This document shows positions 46,325 to 54,550 of a DNA stretch of 64,000 nt, in pieces. A program made the translations under genes and the position numbers. Within the stretch, counting starts at the first letter, position 1. Every line of letters starts with the position of its first letter. Source of the stretch: Thiomicrorhabdus sp. 6S3-12. GTDB taxonomy: Bacteria > Pseudomonadota > Gammaproteobacteria > Thiomicrospirales > Thiomicrospiraceae. Location of the stretch: positions 310,001 to 374,000 of the forward strand of contig NZ_JAGETW010000001.1 of NCBI RefSeq assembly GCF_017571475.1, given 5' to 3'. The notes below the pieces were generated by a model. That model saw only the letters and a list, made by a program, of their open reading frames with translations, was not told the DNA's origin and did no database searches.

Positions 46325-46558
46325 TCAATCCGGCCAGACGCGACTCGAAGGCATACGTTGAATCGTCTCTTCCTTGGAAACGGAAGATTTCGTGCCTGTT
46401 TCCTGCGGCACTTTATCCTCTGCCGTTTTCGCCGCCTGAGTGGTTTTGGCCCGTCGGACACTACTGGCCAGTTTGGACGCGCTGGTCTTAGCCCGAGTTT
46501 TCGCCGGAGTCGTATTCGGTGACGGTGTGCTGGTGCTTGTACTTTTTTCTGTGGTCAT
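46325..46558 (-). CDS. mcdB: McdB-type carboxysome positioning adaptor, mcdA-linked copy
   Basis: The 77-residue protein is disordered-looking, rich in Thr, Ser, Lys and Ala. It ends in MPSSRVWPD: a C-terminal Trp followed by Pro-Asp is the hallmark of alpha-carboxysome McdB, where the Trp mediates association with the shell. Its start overlaps the mcdA stop (ATGA), with AGGAGG 4 nt upstream. McdB recruits McdA to carboxysomes and stimulates its ATPase. A paralogue with the same tail is encoded at 57590-57805. Confidence 0.83.
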   Translation of the reverse strand: MTTEKSTSTSTPSPNTTPAKTRAKTSASKLASSVRRAKTTQAAKTAEDKVPQETGTKSSVSKEETIQRMPSSRVWPD

Positions 46559-47187
46559 AATACCTCCTGAATAATTCCTTCAATCTCTTCAACCGCCGTT
46601 TGGCCACGTTTTCCAATGCAATAGACGCTTAAGCCTTCCATTGCGGAATTACGATAAACGGCACGGCGGCGAAGTCCGTTCTCTAAAGCCGGAATGTCGA
46701 ACTCCTCCAGCGCCTGTTGCATCGCTTTCGACAAAGCACTGCGGGGTTCTAACTGGTTCACGACAATATAAGGTTTAAGAGTCCGATTACGAATTCGTGC
46801 CTGTTCGAGCACTTCGACAATGCGAATGCTGGCCCATAAATCCACCGGGGAAGGCAGAACCGGAATCAGCGCCGCTTCGGAAATATCCATAGCCGCCTGC
46901 ATTACGCCGGTTTCCAGCGTCGGAGGGCAATCAATCACAATAAAATCGTAATCCCGGGCAAAGCGTTCGACTTCACGCTTTAAATGCCCACCCACCGAAA
47001 TCACCGAAACCGGAAACGGCTTACTGTCCGAGGAAAGACCGCTCCACAAAGAAGCGGATCCCTGAGGATCGGCATCAATCAGCAGAGCGCGTCCCTGCCG
47101 GGCCAAACCCGCTGCCAGATTCATACTCAGAGTCGTTTTACCTGTTCCGCCTTTTTGATTTGCAATCGAAAAAATACGTGCCGCCAT
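46555..47187 (-). CDS. mcdA: ParA-family ATPase McdA
   Basis: The 210-residue protein has a deviant Walker A motif KGGTGKTTLSMNLA with the signature Lys, switch I-like DADPQGSASLW, and a Walker B VIDCPP. McdA coats the nucleoid, and gradients generated by McdB-loaded carboxysomes spread these around the cell. Coupling to an McdB gene with the RVWPD tail and location 10 kb from the cso operon support McdA over plasmid or chromosome ParA. Confidence 0.87.
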   Translation of the reverse strand: MAARIFSIANQKGGTGKTTLSMNLAAGLARQGRALLIDADPQGSASLWSGLSSDSKPFPVSVISVGGHLKREVERFARDYDFIVIDCPPTLETGVMQAAMDISEAALIPVLPSPVDLWASIRIVEVLEQARIRNRTLKPYIVVNQLEPRSALSKAMQQALEEFDIPALENGLRRRAVYRNSAMEGLSVYCIGKRGQTAVEEIEGIIQEVL

Positions 47188-47259
47188 AGTCCTTCCAGAT
47201 AATTTATTTTCGGAGCACGCTGTAGCGGGCGCTCCGCAAGATTCGACTTAAACTTCGAC

Positions 47260-47562
47260 TTACACTAAATGCTCGTTGATCAAGGTATCCACAAAATTCT
47301 CATCAAAATTCGAACTCAGGATATCGTCGATCCATACCGGCTGCGGCTGATAGCCTTCAAACATGGCAAAGCCCACTTTGTACTCGTCGCCGAACTTTGC
47401 CAGCATAAACTTGAACTTAATCCCGTTGCTTTTGTTACTGACCGTACAGGAACCGTTTTCTTCGCTTTCAAAGGAAAGCGCGGCCGAAGTATCATCTTGC
47501 GCCGGGTAATTTTGCAATTGTGTCGCAATTAACTGATGCAGTTGCTCGTAAGTTTGAATCAC
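47260..47562 (-). CDS. Small acidic protein of unknown function upstream of mcdA
   Basis: The 100-residue reading begins at a GTG with AAGGA close upstream. It has an N-terminal helix (YEQLHQLIATQLQNY), an antiparallel strand pattern in the middle (SCTVSNKSNGIKFKFMLAKF) and an acidic C-terminal helix. It is 72 bp upstream of mcdA on the same strand and may be cotranscribed. I do not recognise the family. Confidence 0.6.
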   Translation of the reverse strand: MIQTYEQLHQLIATQLQNYPAQDDTSAALSFESEENGSCTVSNKSNGIKFKFMLAKFGDEYKVGFAMFEGYQPQPVWIDDILSSNFDENFVDTLINEHLV

Positions 47563-48056
47563 AATTCCTTCCAGTAATGTGTTCTCACATTGGTTATCGA
47601 AAATAACGGAAAATGCAAATAAGCGAAATCGGCTTACCCCTTCTCAACGATGTTGCCTTATTTGCACACTTCTTTCAGCTGATTCTAGCAACGCTATAGA
47701 TTGAAACTATCGATAATACAAATCACTACCAAAGACCCCAATCTATGCTTTTGCCTCCCACCCCCCTCAAAAGGGCGCTAAATCACGAAAAAACCGCGGC
47801 AACAGAGACCTATTGATATCGTCTATAGGTTGCAGTGGGATCATCAATTATTAATCTCATCGCCCTCTCTCTAAGATAACTTCGCTGAACAACCTCTTCA
47901 TTTGAACGAGCACAACCGCAGCGAGCCTCGCCGAAAATTTGAATTTTTCAACGGCTGCGGCAAATCGAACGTAGAACCGTTGTCCTTCTTAGCGGCGACT
48001 TTTCCGAAAAGTCATTACCGATGACTGAACAAAACGACTAAGGCACACAAGCAACC
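47563..48056. other. 494-bp divergent control region upstream of sulP
   Basis: No gene was recognised. It holds a LysR-type inverted repeat (47808-47830) followed by a 14-bp motif also found upstream of dabB. Further left, TATAG and CTATC half-sites lie around 47695-47715. About 220 bp separate the LysR-type site from the sulP start, leaving room for a long leader. Confidence 0.5.
47808..47834 (+). promoter_or_regulatory. LysR-type operator candidate upstream of sulP
   Basis: ACCTAT (47808-47813) and ATAGGT (47825-47830) form a perfect inverted repeat around 11 bp, exactly the T-N11-A layout of LysR-family sites. GTCTATAGGTTGCA (47821-47834) recurs with one mismatch upstream of dabB. Confidence 0.6.
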
Positions 48057-49361
48057 ATGGCAAACGAAACGATAAAAACTTCGGTATCTGATTCCGGCTC
48101 CGCGGCTTTTAGAAAAGAGTATGCATTAAGAGATATTCAGGCGGGCGTCATTACCGCCACTATGGCGATTCCGCTGTCGATCGGAATCGCTTTGATGTCC
48201 GACTACCCGATCCAGGTCGGTCTGGCGACTGTCGCTTTCGCTTCGTTTATCGGCTTCCTGTTCGCCTGGTTCCGTCCGGGCAACTTCATCGGCGCCCCCG
48301 GTATCGCCGCCGGACTGGCGCCAATCCTCGCGATGGGCGTCGCCACTTTCGGCATCGAAAATATGGCTTTCATTGTCTTCTTGACCGCCGCTTTTCAGGC
48401 GATCATCTGGAAATTTAACTGGCAACGCTATCTGCTGATGGCGGTGCCGGGCTATCTGGTTGAAGGCCTGCTGGCGGGAATCGGCTTAAAGATCGCTTTG
48501 AAATTCCTGCCTTTCCTGTGGATGCTGCCGGTTGCCGCGGCAACAGACGTTTTCTGGACCGAAGAGCGGATTAACGTCGTCGCGCTGTCCGTGATAGGCG
48601 CGATTATTTTCTTTGGACTGTTTCAGCACTTTAAGGACAGCAAACCGGCGCTGCCGTATTTCTCGCTGATCCTTTTCGGTATTGTTTCCGCACTGTTCAT
48701 TGAAGTGAAAATGCTGCACATCGAAGATATCGACTTCAATATCGGCTTCCCGGTGCCGTCATTTGACAGCGCATGGATGTGGCTGTATGCCATTTTCTTT
48801 GCCTTAATGCTGGCCGTGGTCGATGTCATCGAACAGGTCATGAGTAATGCGGCGATTGAAAAAATCGACCCGTTGAAGCGGCCATGTAATTCGAACAACT
48901 CCCTGCTCTCAATCTGGGTCGCCAATATGGGTTCTTCCTTCTTTGGCGGCATGACCAATCTCGACGGCCTGGCAAAATCGTCTACCAACCGTCTGGCCGG
49001 CGCCTATACCAAACTGTCGGTTCTGGTCATCGGTTTACTGATCAGCTTTTTACTCTTTAATCAGGAGTATCTGCACAACCTGCCGTATTTCGCGCTCGCC
49101 ATCATCATGTCGTTTGTCGGCATCAAAATGGCGCTGGGCATTCTGCATATCGCCCACCACGGCCCCTATGCCATGTTGCTCGCCACTCTGTGCGCCATTT
49201 TGGTCTTCAAAGTCGGAATCTTCGAAGGCTTGATTATTACCCTCGCGGTCCACGCGATTATCTATTACGTGATCTTTAAAAGGGTCAACTGCGAGCCGAA
49301 TGGACGCATTATCCGTCGCTATTTCAAGAAATTTAAAAAAGACGAACAAGAGCTTAACTGA
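48057..49361 (+). CDS. SulP-family anion transporter, probable bicarbonate importer
   Basis: The 434-residue membrane protein has the SulP core (GVITATMAIPLSIGIALMSD, then GAPGIAAGLAPILAMG and MTNLDGLAKSSTNRLAGA) but stops soon after the last helix, without the C-terminal STAS domain of classical SulP proteins. STAS-less SulP genes beside carboxysome and dab loci have been proposed as dissolved-inorganic-carbon transporters in Thiomicrospira relatives. The downstream carbonic-anhydrase-like gene supports bicarbonate over sulfate. Divergent from mcdAB. Confidence 0.85.
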   Translation: MANETIKTSVSDSGSAAFRKEYALRDIQAGVITATMAIPLSIGIALMSDYPIQVGLATVAFASFIGFLFAWFRPGNFIGAPGIAAGLAPILAMGVATFGIENMAFIVFLTAAFQAIIWKFNWQRYLLMAVPGYLVEGLLAGIGLKIALKFLPFLWMLPVAAATDVFWTEERINVVALSVIGAIIFFGLFQHFKDSKPALPYFSLILFGIVSALFIEVKMLHIEDIDFNIGFPVPSFDSAWMWLYAIFFALMLAVVDVIEQVMSNAAIEKIDPLKRPCNSNNSLLSIWVANMGSSFFGGMTNLDGLAKSSTNRLAGAYTKLSVLVIGLLISFLLFNQEYLHNLPYFALAIIMSFVGIKMALGILHIAHHGPYAMLLATLCAILVFKVGIFEGLIITLAVHAIIYYVIFKRVNCEPNGRIIRRYFKKFKKDEQELN

Positions 49362-49367
49362 ATTAAT

Positions 49368-49388
49368 AATCGCCTTTACCGGGCGATT
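49368..49388 (+). repeat. Hairpin between sulP and the carbonic-anhydrase-like gene
   Basis: AATCGCC (49368-49374) pairs with GGCGATT (49382-49388) over a 7-nt loop. It has no T run and may stabilise or modulate the downstream part of a bicistronic message. Confidence 0.5.
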
Positions 49389-49413
49389 GAATAATTAACA
49401 AGGAACTATCTGT

Positions 49414-49962
49414 ATGAGCAATCGTTACCCAATCAGCGGGACTGTCGGCATCGAATGGGATACCGGCCGAAATGTCAGCGTCAGCGGCTTTCAACGCACT
49501 CAAGAGGGTCGCCGTGTGACCCAGCGGGATTTACACGCACCGATCGACACCCCTGTCGCCAATGAGTCGTGTAGCTGTGCGCCCTCTTCGGAAAAACTGG
49601 CCCAGGAACTGTTTAATCTGTGGAATAACTCCCTGCAGAGCGGCGACCCGCAGACAGTGGCGCAGCTCTATTGGGAAGATGCCATTCTGCTGCCGACCGT
49701 CTCAAATGTACCGCGCGTCAATCACGCAGAGATCGAAGATTACTTCCGGCATTTTCTGCAGTCGAAACCGTTCGGTACGATTGTTTCACGGAATCTGAAA
49801 CAGGGCTGCAACAAGCTGACCGATGCCGGTATCTATGAATTCAAAGTCACTAAAAACGGTGAGCAGACAATGGTTCCGGCGCGTTACACCTTTGTATACG
49901 AATACCGCGACGGTCTCTGGAAAATCAGCCATCACCACTCATCAATGATGCCGGAGAAGTAA
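49414..49962 (+). CDS. Putative iota-class carbonic anhydrase (SgcJ/EcaC, CaMKII-AD fold) with CsoS2-like N-terminal segment
   Basis: Residues about 58-182 match the bacterial iota-carbonic-anhydrase pattern as I know it: LFNLWNNSLQSGDPQTVAQL, LLPTVSNVPR, YFRHFLQSKPFGTI, GCNKLTDAGIYEF, ARYTFVYEY and the terminal HHHSSMMPE, with the conserved His and Ser of the active pocket. Bacterial relatives normally have a signal peptide; here there is none. Instead residues 6-25 (PISGTVGIEWDTGRNVSVSG) resemble the CsoS2 C-terminus at residues 665-683, and a Cys-rich spacer (SCSCAP) follows. It lies 52 bp after sulP, probably in one transcript. A cytosolic or carboxysomal CO2/bicarbonate role is inferred; generic SgcJ/NTF2-like function remains possible. 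Confidence 0.8.
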   Translation: MSNRYPISGTVGIEWDTGRNVSVSGFQRTQEGRRVTQRDLHAPIDTPVANESCSCAPSSEKLAQELFNLWNNSLQSGDPQTVAQLYWEDAILLPTVSNVPRVNHAEIEDYFRHFLQSKPFGTIVSRNLKQGCNKLTDAGIYEFKVTKNGEQTMVPARYTFVYEYRDGLWKISHHHSSMMPEK

Positions 49963-50127
49963 TCTCCGAACAAGGAATCGCGTCAGAGGCCTTTCCAACT
50001 TCCTTCCTCGGGCATCTGGCGCCCCTTTATCAACTCTTCCACCCTCTCATACTCGATAGCCGACAGCAAAACCGAAAAGCCGTTTTGTCTCCTGCCCGGC
50101 TGACATCTACTCGGACAAATACTGGAC

Positions 50128-50152
50128 AAAAAAAGACCTCCAGAAGGAGGTC
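50128..50152 (-). terminator. Intrinsic terminator downstream of dabA
   Basis: GACCTCC (50135-50141) pairs with GGAGGTC (50146-50152) over a 4-nt loop; on the minus strand seven T follow. Confidence 0.88.
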
Positions 50153-50201
50153 AATTACCGGCTTGCGAATCAAAACGGATTGAATCGCTTTTAACGGTTT
50201 T

Positions 50202-52658
50202 TTAGTTATGCCAGCTTTGATTGAGATAACGTTCGATAGTGCCGTCTCGATCCCAGCGGAAGCAGTATAGCCATTCGTTATCAATCAACTGACGCACCAC
50301 TTCGTGTTCGCCGACGACTTGTTCGATAAAATCGCGCGGCGCGTCGATATAGACGCTCAGACGCAGAGGTTCATGCATCCAGTTATTACCGTTATGCAGC
50401 GACTGCAACGGCAAACCGATACGCAGGTCGCCGCCGTTGCCCTCAAAGACACCGATCGAGCCGTCAACGACATTGTGCAACACCTTGTTACCGCTGCCGT
50501 ACACATAGTTATCGCACACGGAGGCGTAATACTGCAGATTGATCCAGTTGGTCACAACCATCGGCGCGGTCATGATCTGGGTCAGCAAGGAGACATCATC
50601 GTCTTTCTGCCAGTCATAATCGTGCAGGAATGCCCGCCCTTGGAAGTTTTGCCCGCGGCTGCGCTTACGCGGCGCAACGATAAAGGAGGCGTTGCCGGAC
50701 AGGCCCCATTCCGGGCGAACCTGCGACCAGTCTTTGGCACGGCGGCGAATCGATTCATACACCGCCTCACCCTGCAGATGGTCTAACCCCAGATTCATGG
50801 CACGTTCCTGCATCGACAGTTCCGAAGCACGGACAAACCAGCCTTTCATTTCCTCGTCCAGCTCTTCTGGGCCGTAGAAGGTAAAGGCATCGGTGGTGGT
50901 GTTGTGCATGGCCGCCACAAAACGCGTATTCTCAGGAATCTGTATGCCCTTTTCTTTAAGTCCTGTACGCAATTCCGGGTCATTCAGCAGGAAGCTCAAC
51001 ACCCGCACATTGATTTCACCGGTCTGTCCGCCACAGGCACCACAGTCATAACTTGCCGCGTGCGGGTTATTACAACTGCTACTGCCGTGGCCGACCAGCA
51101 TAACGGTTTCCGCCAGATTCTGATCCAGCCCCAGACCGTGCAAGATACCGGCCGCCAGATTAACCTTATCATCCAGACTCAAAGGCGAGTTATCGGATGA
51201 CAGCTCATAGGCGTCCGCAGTCGGCAGATGGTTGATCGGGTGTTCATGCTCCTGCGGGAAGAAGCTGTTACGCAGCATCTTAAAGGCATACAGCAACCCG
51301 GTCGCTTCAACCATACTGAAAGTTGCCGGTGGCGCATTCCCCCACTCAATCCAGCGCGCTTTTTTATTAAGCGATTTTTTAGTGCCTTGATCGGTCTCTT
51401 GCGACAAGATCGCCTTAACCTGCAATTGCGGTTTCAACAATGCCGGCAACTGCGAGCGCAGTTCTTCAGTCCCCACTGGTTGATAAGCGATCGGCAGACC
51501 GAAGAAACCGGCAAACCCGATCGTTTCAATGCGCGGGTCCTGCGCTTCCAGAGCACGACGAATCACCTCGGAACGCACATCGATACAGAAAGCCGCCTGC
51601 AGTTTCGGCTGGGCTTGCTGTTTTTGAGCGTTCTGCTGATCCGCCTGCTCCAACTGTTGATGCAGTGCCGATTGATAGGCTATTTCCGCCGCTCTCTGCC
51701 AGATCCAGCCTTTTGCCTGCGCCGCTTTATGCGTCTCGATCAATTCCGGCAGAATATTCATCTGATGACGCCACATCACTTTCAGTTCATTAAATACGGA
51801 ACGATCGTGAAATTTCTGGTGCCGCCAAAGTACGCGTTCCCAGGCGATACGGATCGCCAGTAGATCGAGCATCAGATTGTTTTCCACACCGTCGAGACGA
51901 TCCTGCCAACGCAGATAGGCAACCCAGGATGCCCAGCCGTTAATATCCAGCAACAGGGCGTGCGCATAATCTTCAAGACTTTCGTCGGTCACACGCAACA
52001 CCGTCAGCGCTTCGGCCACAAGCTCTTCCGCCGTATCCGGAAGACTCATAAACTGCTCGGTCAGACCGTCTTCGGCCATCAGAATCTCAATCCCTTTGTC
52101 CTGACGCGTCGTCGCCAGCCATTCGCTGTACAGCCCTTGATAGGTCTCGGCATAGGACGCCGTGTGCTCGCGATAACGGAAAAAGTCGGCGCAGAACTGG
52201 CTGATCTGATGAGTAATCTCGTCACGCCACGCCATCTTGTATTTCCGATCACGGCCGCTGTCAACAAAGTCACTGATATTGTGCCAATGCGTATGCTCGT
52301 CGTCTTCAATCAGAAAACGTTCGAGATTTTCAATCGTATAGTCTGCACCGGACTCTTCGATCGCCTGCTTCAAGTGCTGCGGAGAGACCATCTCCATCCA
52401 CACCTCTTGAAAGTAAGATTTCGGCATCAAGCACTGCGCCTGACTCAAGGCGGTCAATTTAGCGGAAACTTCGGTAAAGTGCTGCTCTCGCATCTCCCAC
52501 CAAGGGTTTACCGCCACTAACTCGTCCAACGGCCAGGTCGGCGCAATTTTGCTGCACGCAGATTTAAGCTTTTCCCTCTGCCCTGCTGATAAATCCGGAA
52601 TCAACGGGCGGGCTTGTGCCTCCCCATAAGAGGTCGGCGATTTATTCATCGCTGTCAT
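50202..52658 (-). CDS. dabA: DabA, beta-carbonic-anhydrase-like subunit of the inorganic carbon pump
   Basis: DabA (DUF2309) works with membrane DabB as an energy-coupled system that traps CO2 as bicarbonate in the cytoplasm. The 818-residue protein keeps the zinc ligands: Cys358 and Asp360 in FCIDVRSE, His524 in LVGHGSSSC and Cys539 in YDCGACGG, matching C351/D353/H524/C539 of the characterised Halothiobacillus protein. Its ATG overlaps the dabB stop (TAATG). A terminator follows. Confidence 0.95.
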   Translation of the reverse strand: MTAMNKSPTSYGEAQARPLIPDLSAGQREKLKSACSKIAPTWPLDELVAVNPWWEMREQHFTEVSAKLTALSQAQCLMPKSYFQEVWMEMVSPQHLKQAIEESGADYTIENLERFLIEDDEHTHWHNISDFVDSGRDRKYKMAWRDEITHQISQFCADFFRYREHTASYAETYQGLYSEWLATTRQDKGIEILMAEDGLTEQFMSLPDTAEELVAEALTVLRVTDESLEDYAHALLLDINGWASWVAYLRWQDRLDGVENNLMLDLLAIRIAWERVLWRHQKFHDRSVFNELKVMWRHQMNILPELIETHKAAQAKGWIWQRAAEIAYQSALHQQLEQADQQNAQKQQAQPKLQAAFCIDVRSEVIRRALEAQDPRIETIGFAGFFGLPIAYQPVGTEELRSQLPALLKPQLQVKAILSQETDQGTKKSLNKKARWIEWGNAPPATFSMVEATGLLYAFKMLRNSFFPQEHEHPINHLPTADAYELSSDNSPLSLDDKVNLAAGILHGLGLDQNLAETVMLVGHGSSSCNNPHAASYDCGACGGQTGEINVRVLSFLLNDPELRTGLKEKGIQIPENTRFVAAMHNTTTDAFTFYGPEELDEEMKGWFVRASELSMQERAMNLGLDHLQGEAVYESIRRRAKDWSQVRPEWGLSGNASFIVAPRKRSRGQNFQGRAFLHDYDWQKDDDVSLLTQIMTAPMVVTNWINLQYYASVCDNYVYGSGNKVLHNVVDGSIGVFEGNGGDLRIGLPLQSLHNGNNWMHEPLRLSVYIDAPRDFIEQVVGEHEVVRQLIDNEWLYCFRWDRDGTIERYLNQSWHN

Positions 52659-54214
52659 TAGTGATATAACTCCTCTTTAGGAACCTGTAACTTTTTAGGC
52701 TTAAAACGCACCGGCAAACGAGTCGGGTAAATACGCAAATTCAAACGCGTTACCAACTCATCGAGATAAAAACCGGCGTAGAATGCGCGGCGAACTTTCG
52801 CCATCCACGGTAGATGCTGGAAGTAGCGCAACAGAATGTATCCCGCCATGAACAGCATCAATAGGAAAGCGATCCATAGATCTCCGGCCCAGCCGACACT
52901 GGTCGGCAGATTTTCGACAAAGAAACTCAAGCTCGATTTCTGAATGCTGTAGACGATCAACAGGAATGCCGCCAGACCGATAATTTCCGGCAAACCGGCC
53001 GTCCAACTGCGACCGCGACGCTCGGCGATCAACAACGTTAGAGCAATGGCAAACAGTAACCACGGGCTATAAGGCTCCGGAACCTGCATCGCGACAGCCA
53101 GACCGCCAACCAAGCCGATTGAAACCAATCCGGCAATCGCCCAGTCTTTGACCTTTGGGGTTTCCGACTGTGCCAAACGGCGTTTCATGCTCGCTTCCAC
53201 CTCGGAACCGGAGTTGAGGAAGGCGTAGGCCTTGTAGCAAGAGTGCGCAATCAAGTGCAGCAGCGCCAATTCAAATAAGCCCAGAGCGCACTCGACCATC
53301 ATCAAGCCCATCTGCGACATGGTTGACCAGGCCAGACGTACCTTGACCGACGCACGGGTCATCATCACCAAAGCAGCCAGTACCGTAGTGACCCCACCAA
53401 CAATCAGCAGCATCCACTGAGCGACATCAGACATGACAATCAGCGGCGCAAAGATAATCAGCAAGTAACCGCCAAGGTTGATAATCCCGGCGTGCAGCAG
53501 CGCGGAAACCGGTGTTGGCGCTTCAACAACCTGAATCAACCAGCCGTGCAACGGCAGTTGCGCGCATTTAATCAAAGCGGCTAACGCCAACAGGAGCGCG
53601 GCAAACTTGTCCCAGTTACTCAAAACATCCGATGCCTGAACATTGCCGTAAATCTCGCTGATGAACCAGGTATTGTGCTCGTAATACAGAATCAACACGG
53701 CACCCAGCAGACATGCCTCGGCAATGCGCGCGAAGATATATTTCTTATAAGCGGCCAGCACCGCTCTCTGACGGTTCGGGTAGAAGATCAGCAGTCGATG
53801 CAGGCTCAGAGTGATCGCCAGCCAGCCGGACGCCAGAACCAGCATATGGTTGGTGGTAATAACGATCGCCACGCTGCCCAAGGTCACCAGCAGCCAGCGC
53901 AGATAGCGCTTCTCGTCTTCGGAATTTCCGGACATGTAGCTGCGCGAATAACCGATATTGATGAAACCGATAAACGTCACCAGACCTAACACGATCAGAC
54001 TCGCATCGGACGCTACGGTCCAGCGGCGATCGTCGCTGAGCGAGATCCAGTCAAACGAGATGGCGATTCCCAGAAACACCGCCAGCATAAAGCCGACAAG
54101 GGTAACGCCTCTGGCCAGACTCCAGCTTGCTCTTCGCTCATTGGTGATCGCCGCCACAAATAAACTTAACGGGATAAACCATGGCATTAAGGTGCCAATC
54201 CACTGCATGCTCAT
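52658..54214 (-). CDS. dabB: DabB, NDH-1 subunit-5-like membrane partner of DabA
   Basis: The 518-residue protein has about 13-14 membrane helices of the proton-conducting NuoL/MrpA type, with the conserved LPLHGWLIQVVEAPTPVSAL helix and Lys/His positions in the channel (LIKCAQLPLHGW, LIAHSCYKAYAFL). It anchors DabA and probably supplies proton-motive coupling. It is translationally coupled to dabA. A motif shared with the sulP control region lies 134 bp upstream. Confidence 0.94.
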   Translation of the reverse strand: MSMQWIGTLMPWFIPLSLFVAAITNERRASWSLARGVTLVGFMLAVFLGIAISFDWISLSDDRRWTVASDASLIVLGLVTFIGFINIGYSRSYMSGNSEDEKRYLRWLLVTLGSVAIVITTNHMLVLASGWLAITLSLHRLLIFYPNRQRAVLAAYKKYIFARIAEACLLGAVLILYYEHNTWFISEIYGNVQASDVLSNWDKFAALLLALAALIKCAQLPLHGWLIQVVEAPTPVSALLHAGIINLGGYLLIIFAPLIVMSDVAQWMLLIVGGVTTVLAALVMMTRASVKVRLAWSTMSQMGLMMVECALGLFELALLHLIAHSCYKAYAFLNSGSEVEASMKRRLAQSETPKVKDWAIAGLVSIGLVGGLAVAMQVPEPYSPWLLFAIALTLLIAERRGRSWTAGLPEIIGLAAFLLIVYSIQKSSLSFFVENLPTSVGWAGDLWIAFLLMLFMAGYILLRYFQHLPWMAKVRRAFYAGFYLDELVTRLNLRIYPTRLPVRFKPKKLQVPKEELYH

Positions 54215-54550
54215 AGCGAACTCCTTTCAGTTGAAATTGGTTTATGACACGAATGTCATGTGAATTTCCGACACGCAAATCGGCCGGACATAAATTTGAT
54301 TTCAATATTAAAAGAAGTCGTTATTGATGAAAAATTGGGAAATCGAATGCAACCCATAGACTCTATAAAATGATTGCCTGGTGCGGGTTTGGACGCCTAA
54401 AGAAGGCGGACAGGGAAGGTTCTCCGAGCAGATCAGCACCTTATTCAGGAATGCTTCTTGGCCGTCGGATAATTTAAAAAAAGGTACGCGATCCGCCGTC
54501 TGGACCGGTACCCAAAGGATGAATTCTGATCGTTTGTGCGCAGCGCCGGA
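54215..54550 (-). other. 336-bp region between the LysR gene and dabB
   Basis: No gene was seen. It contains the motif at 54348-54361 shared with the sulP region and the imperfect symmetry ATAGA-G-TCTAT beside it. A weak 4-bp stem near 54398-54415 is the only terminator-like structure after the regulator gene, so read-through into dabBA is possible. Confidence 0.45.
54348..54361 (-). promoter_or_regulatory. Shared inorganic-carbon motif upstream of dabBA
   Basis: On the minus strand GTCTATGGGTTGCA matches GTCTATAGGTTGCA upstream of sulP at 13 of 14 positions, in the same orientation relative to the gene. It is preceded by TATAGA, giving partial dyad symmetry. A binding site for the LysR regulator encoded next door is a reasonable inference. 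Confidence 0.55.

Noticed and set aside
46325-47187. Plasmid-type ParAB partition locus
   Set aside because: The partner is an McdB-like protein with an RVWPD tail rather than a ParB, and no parS-like repeats were seen.
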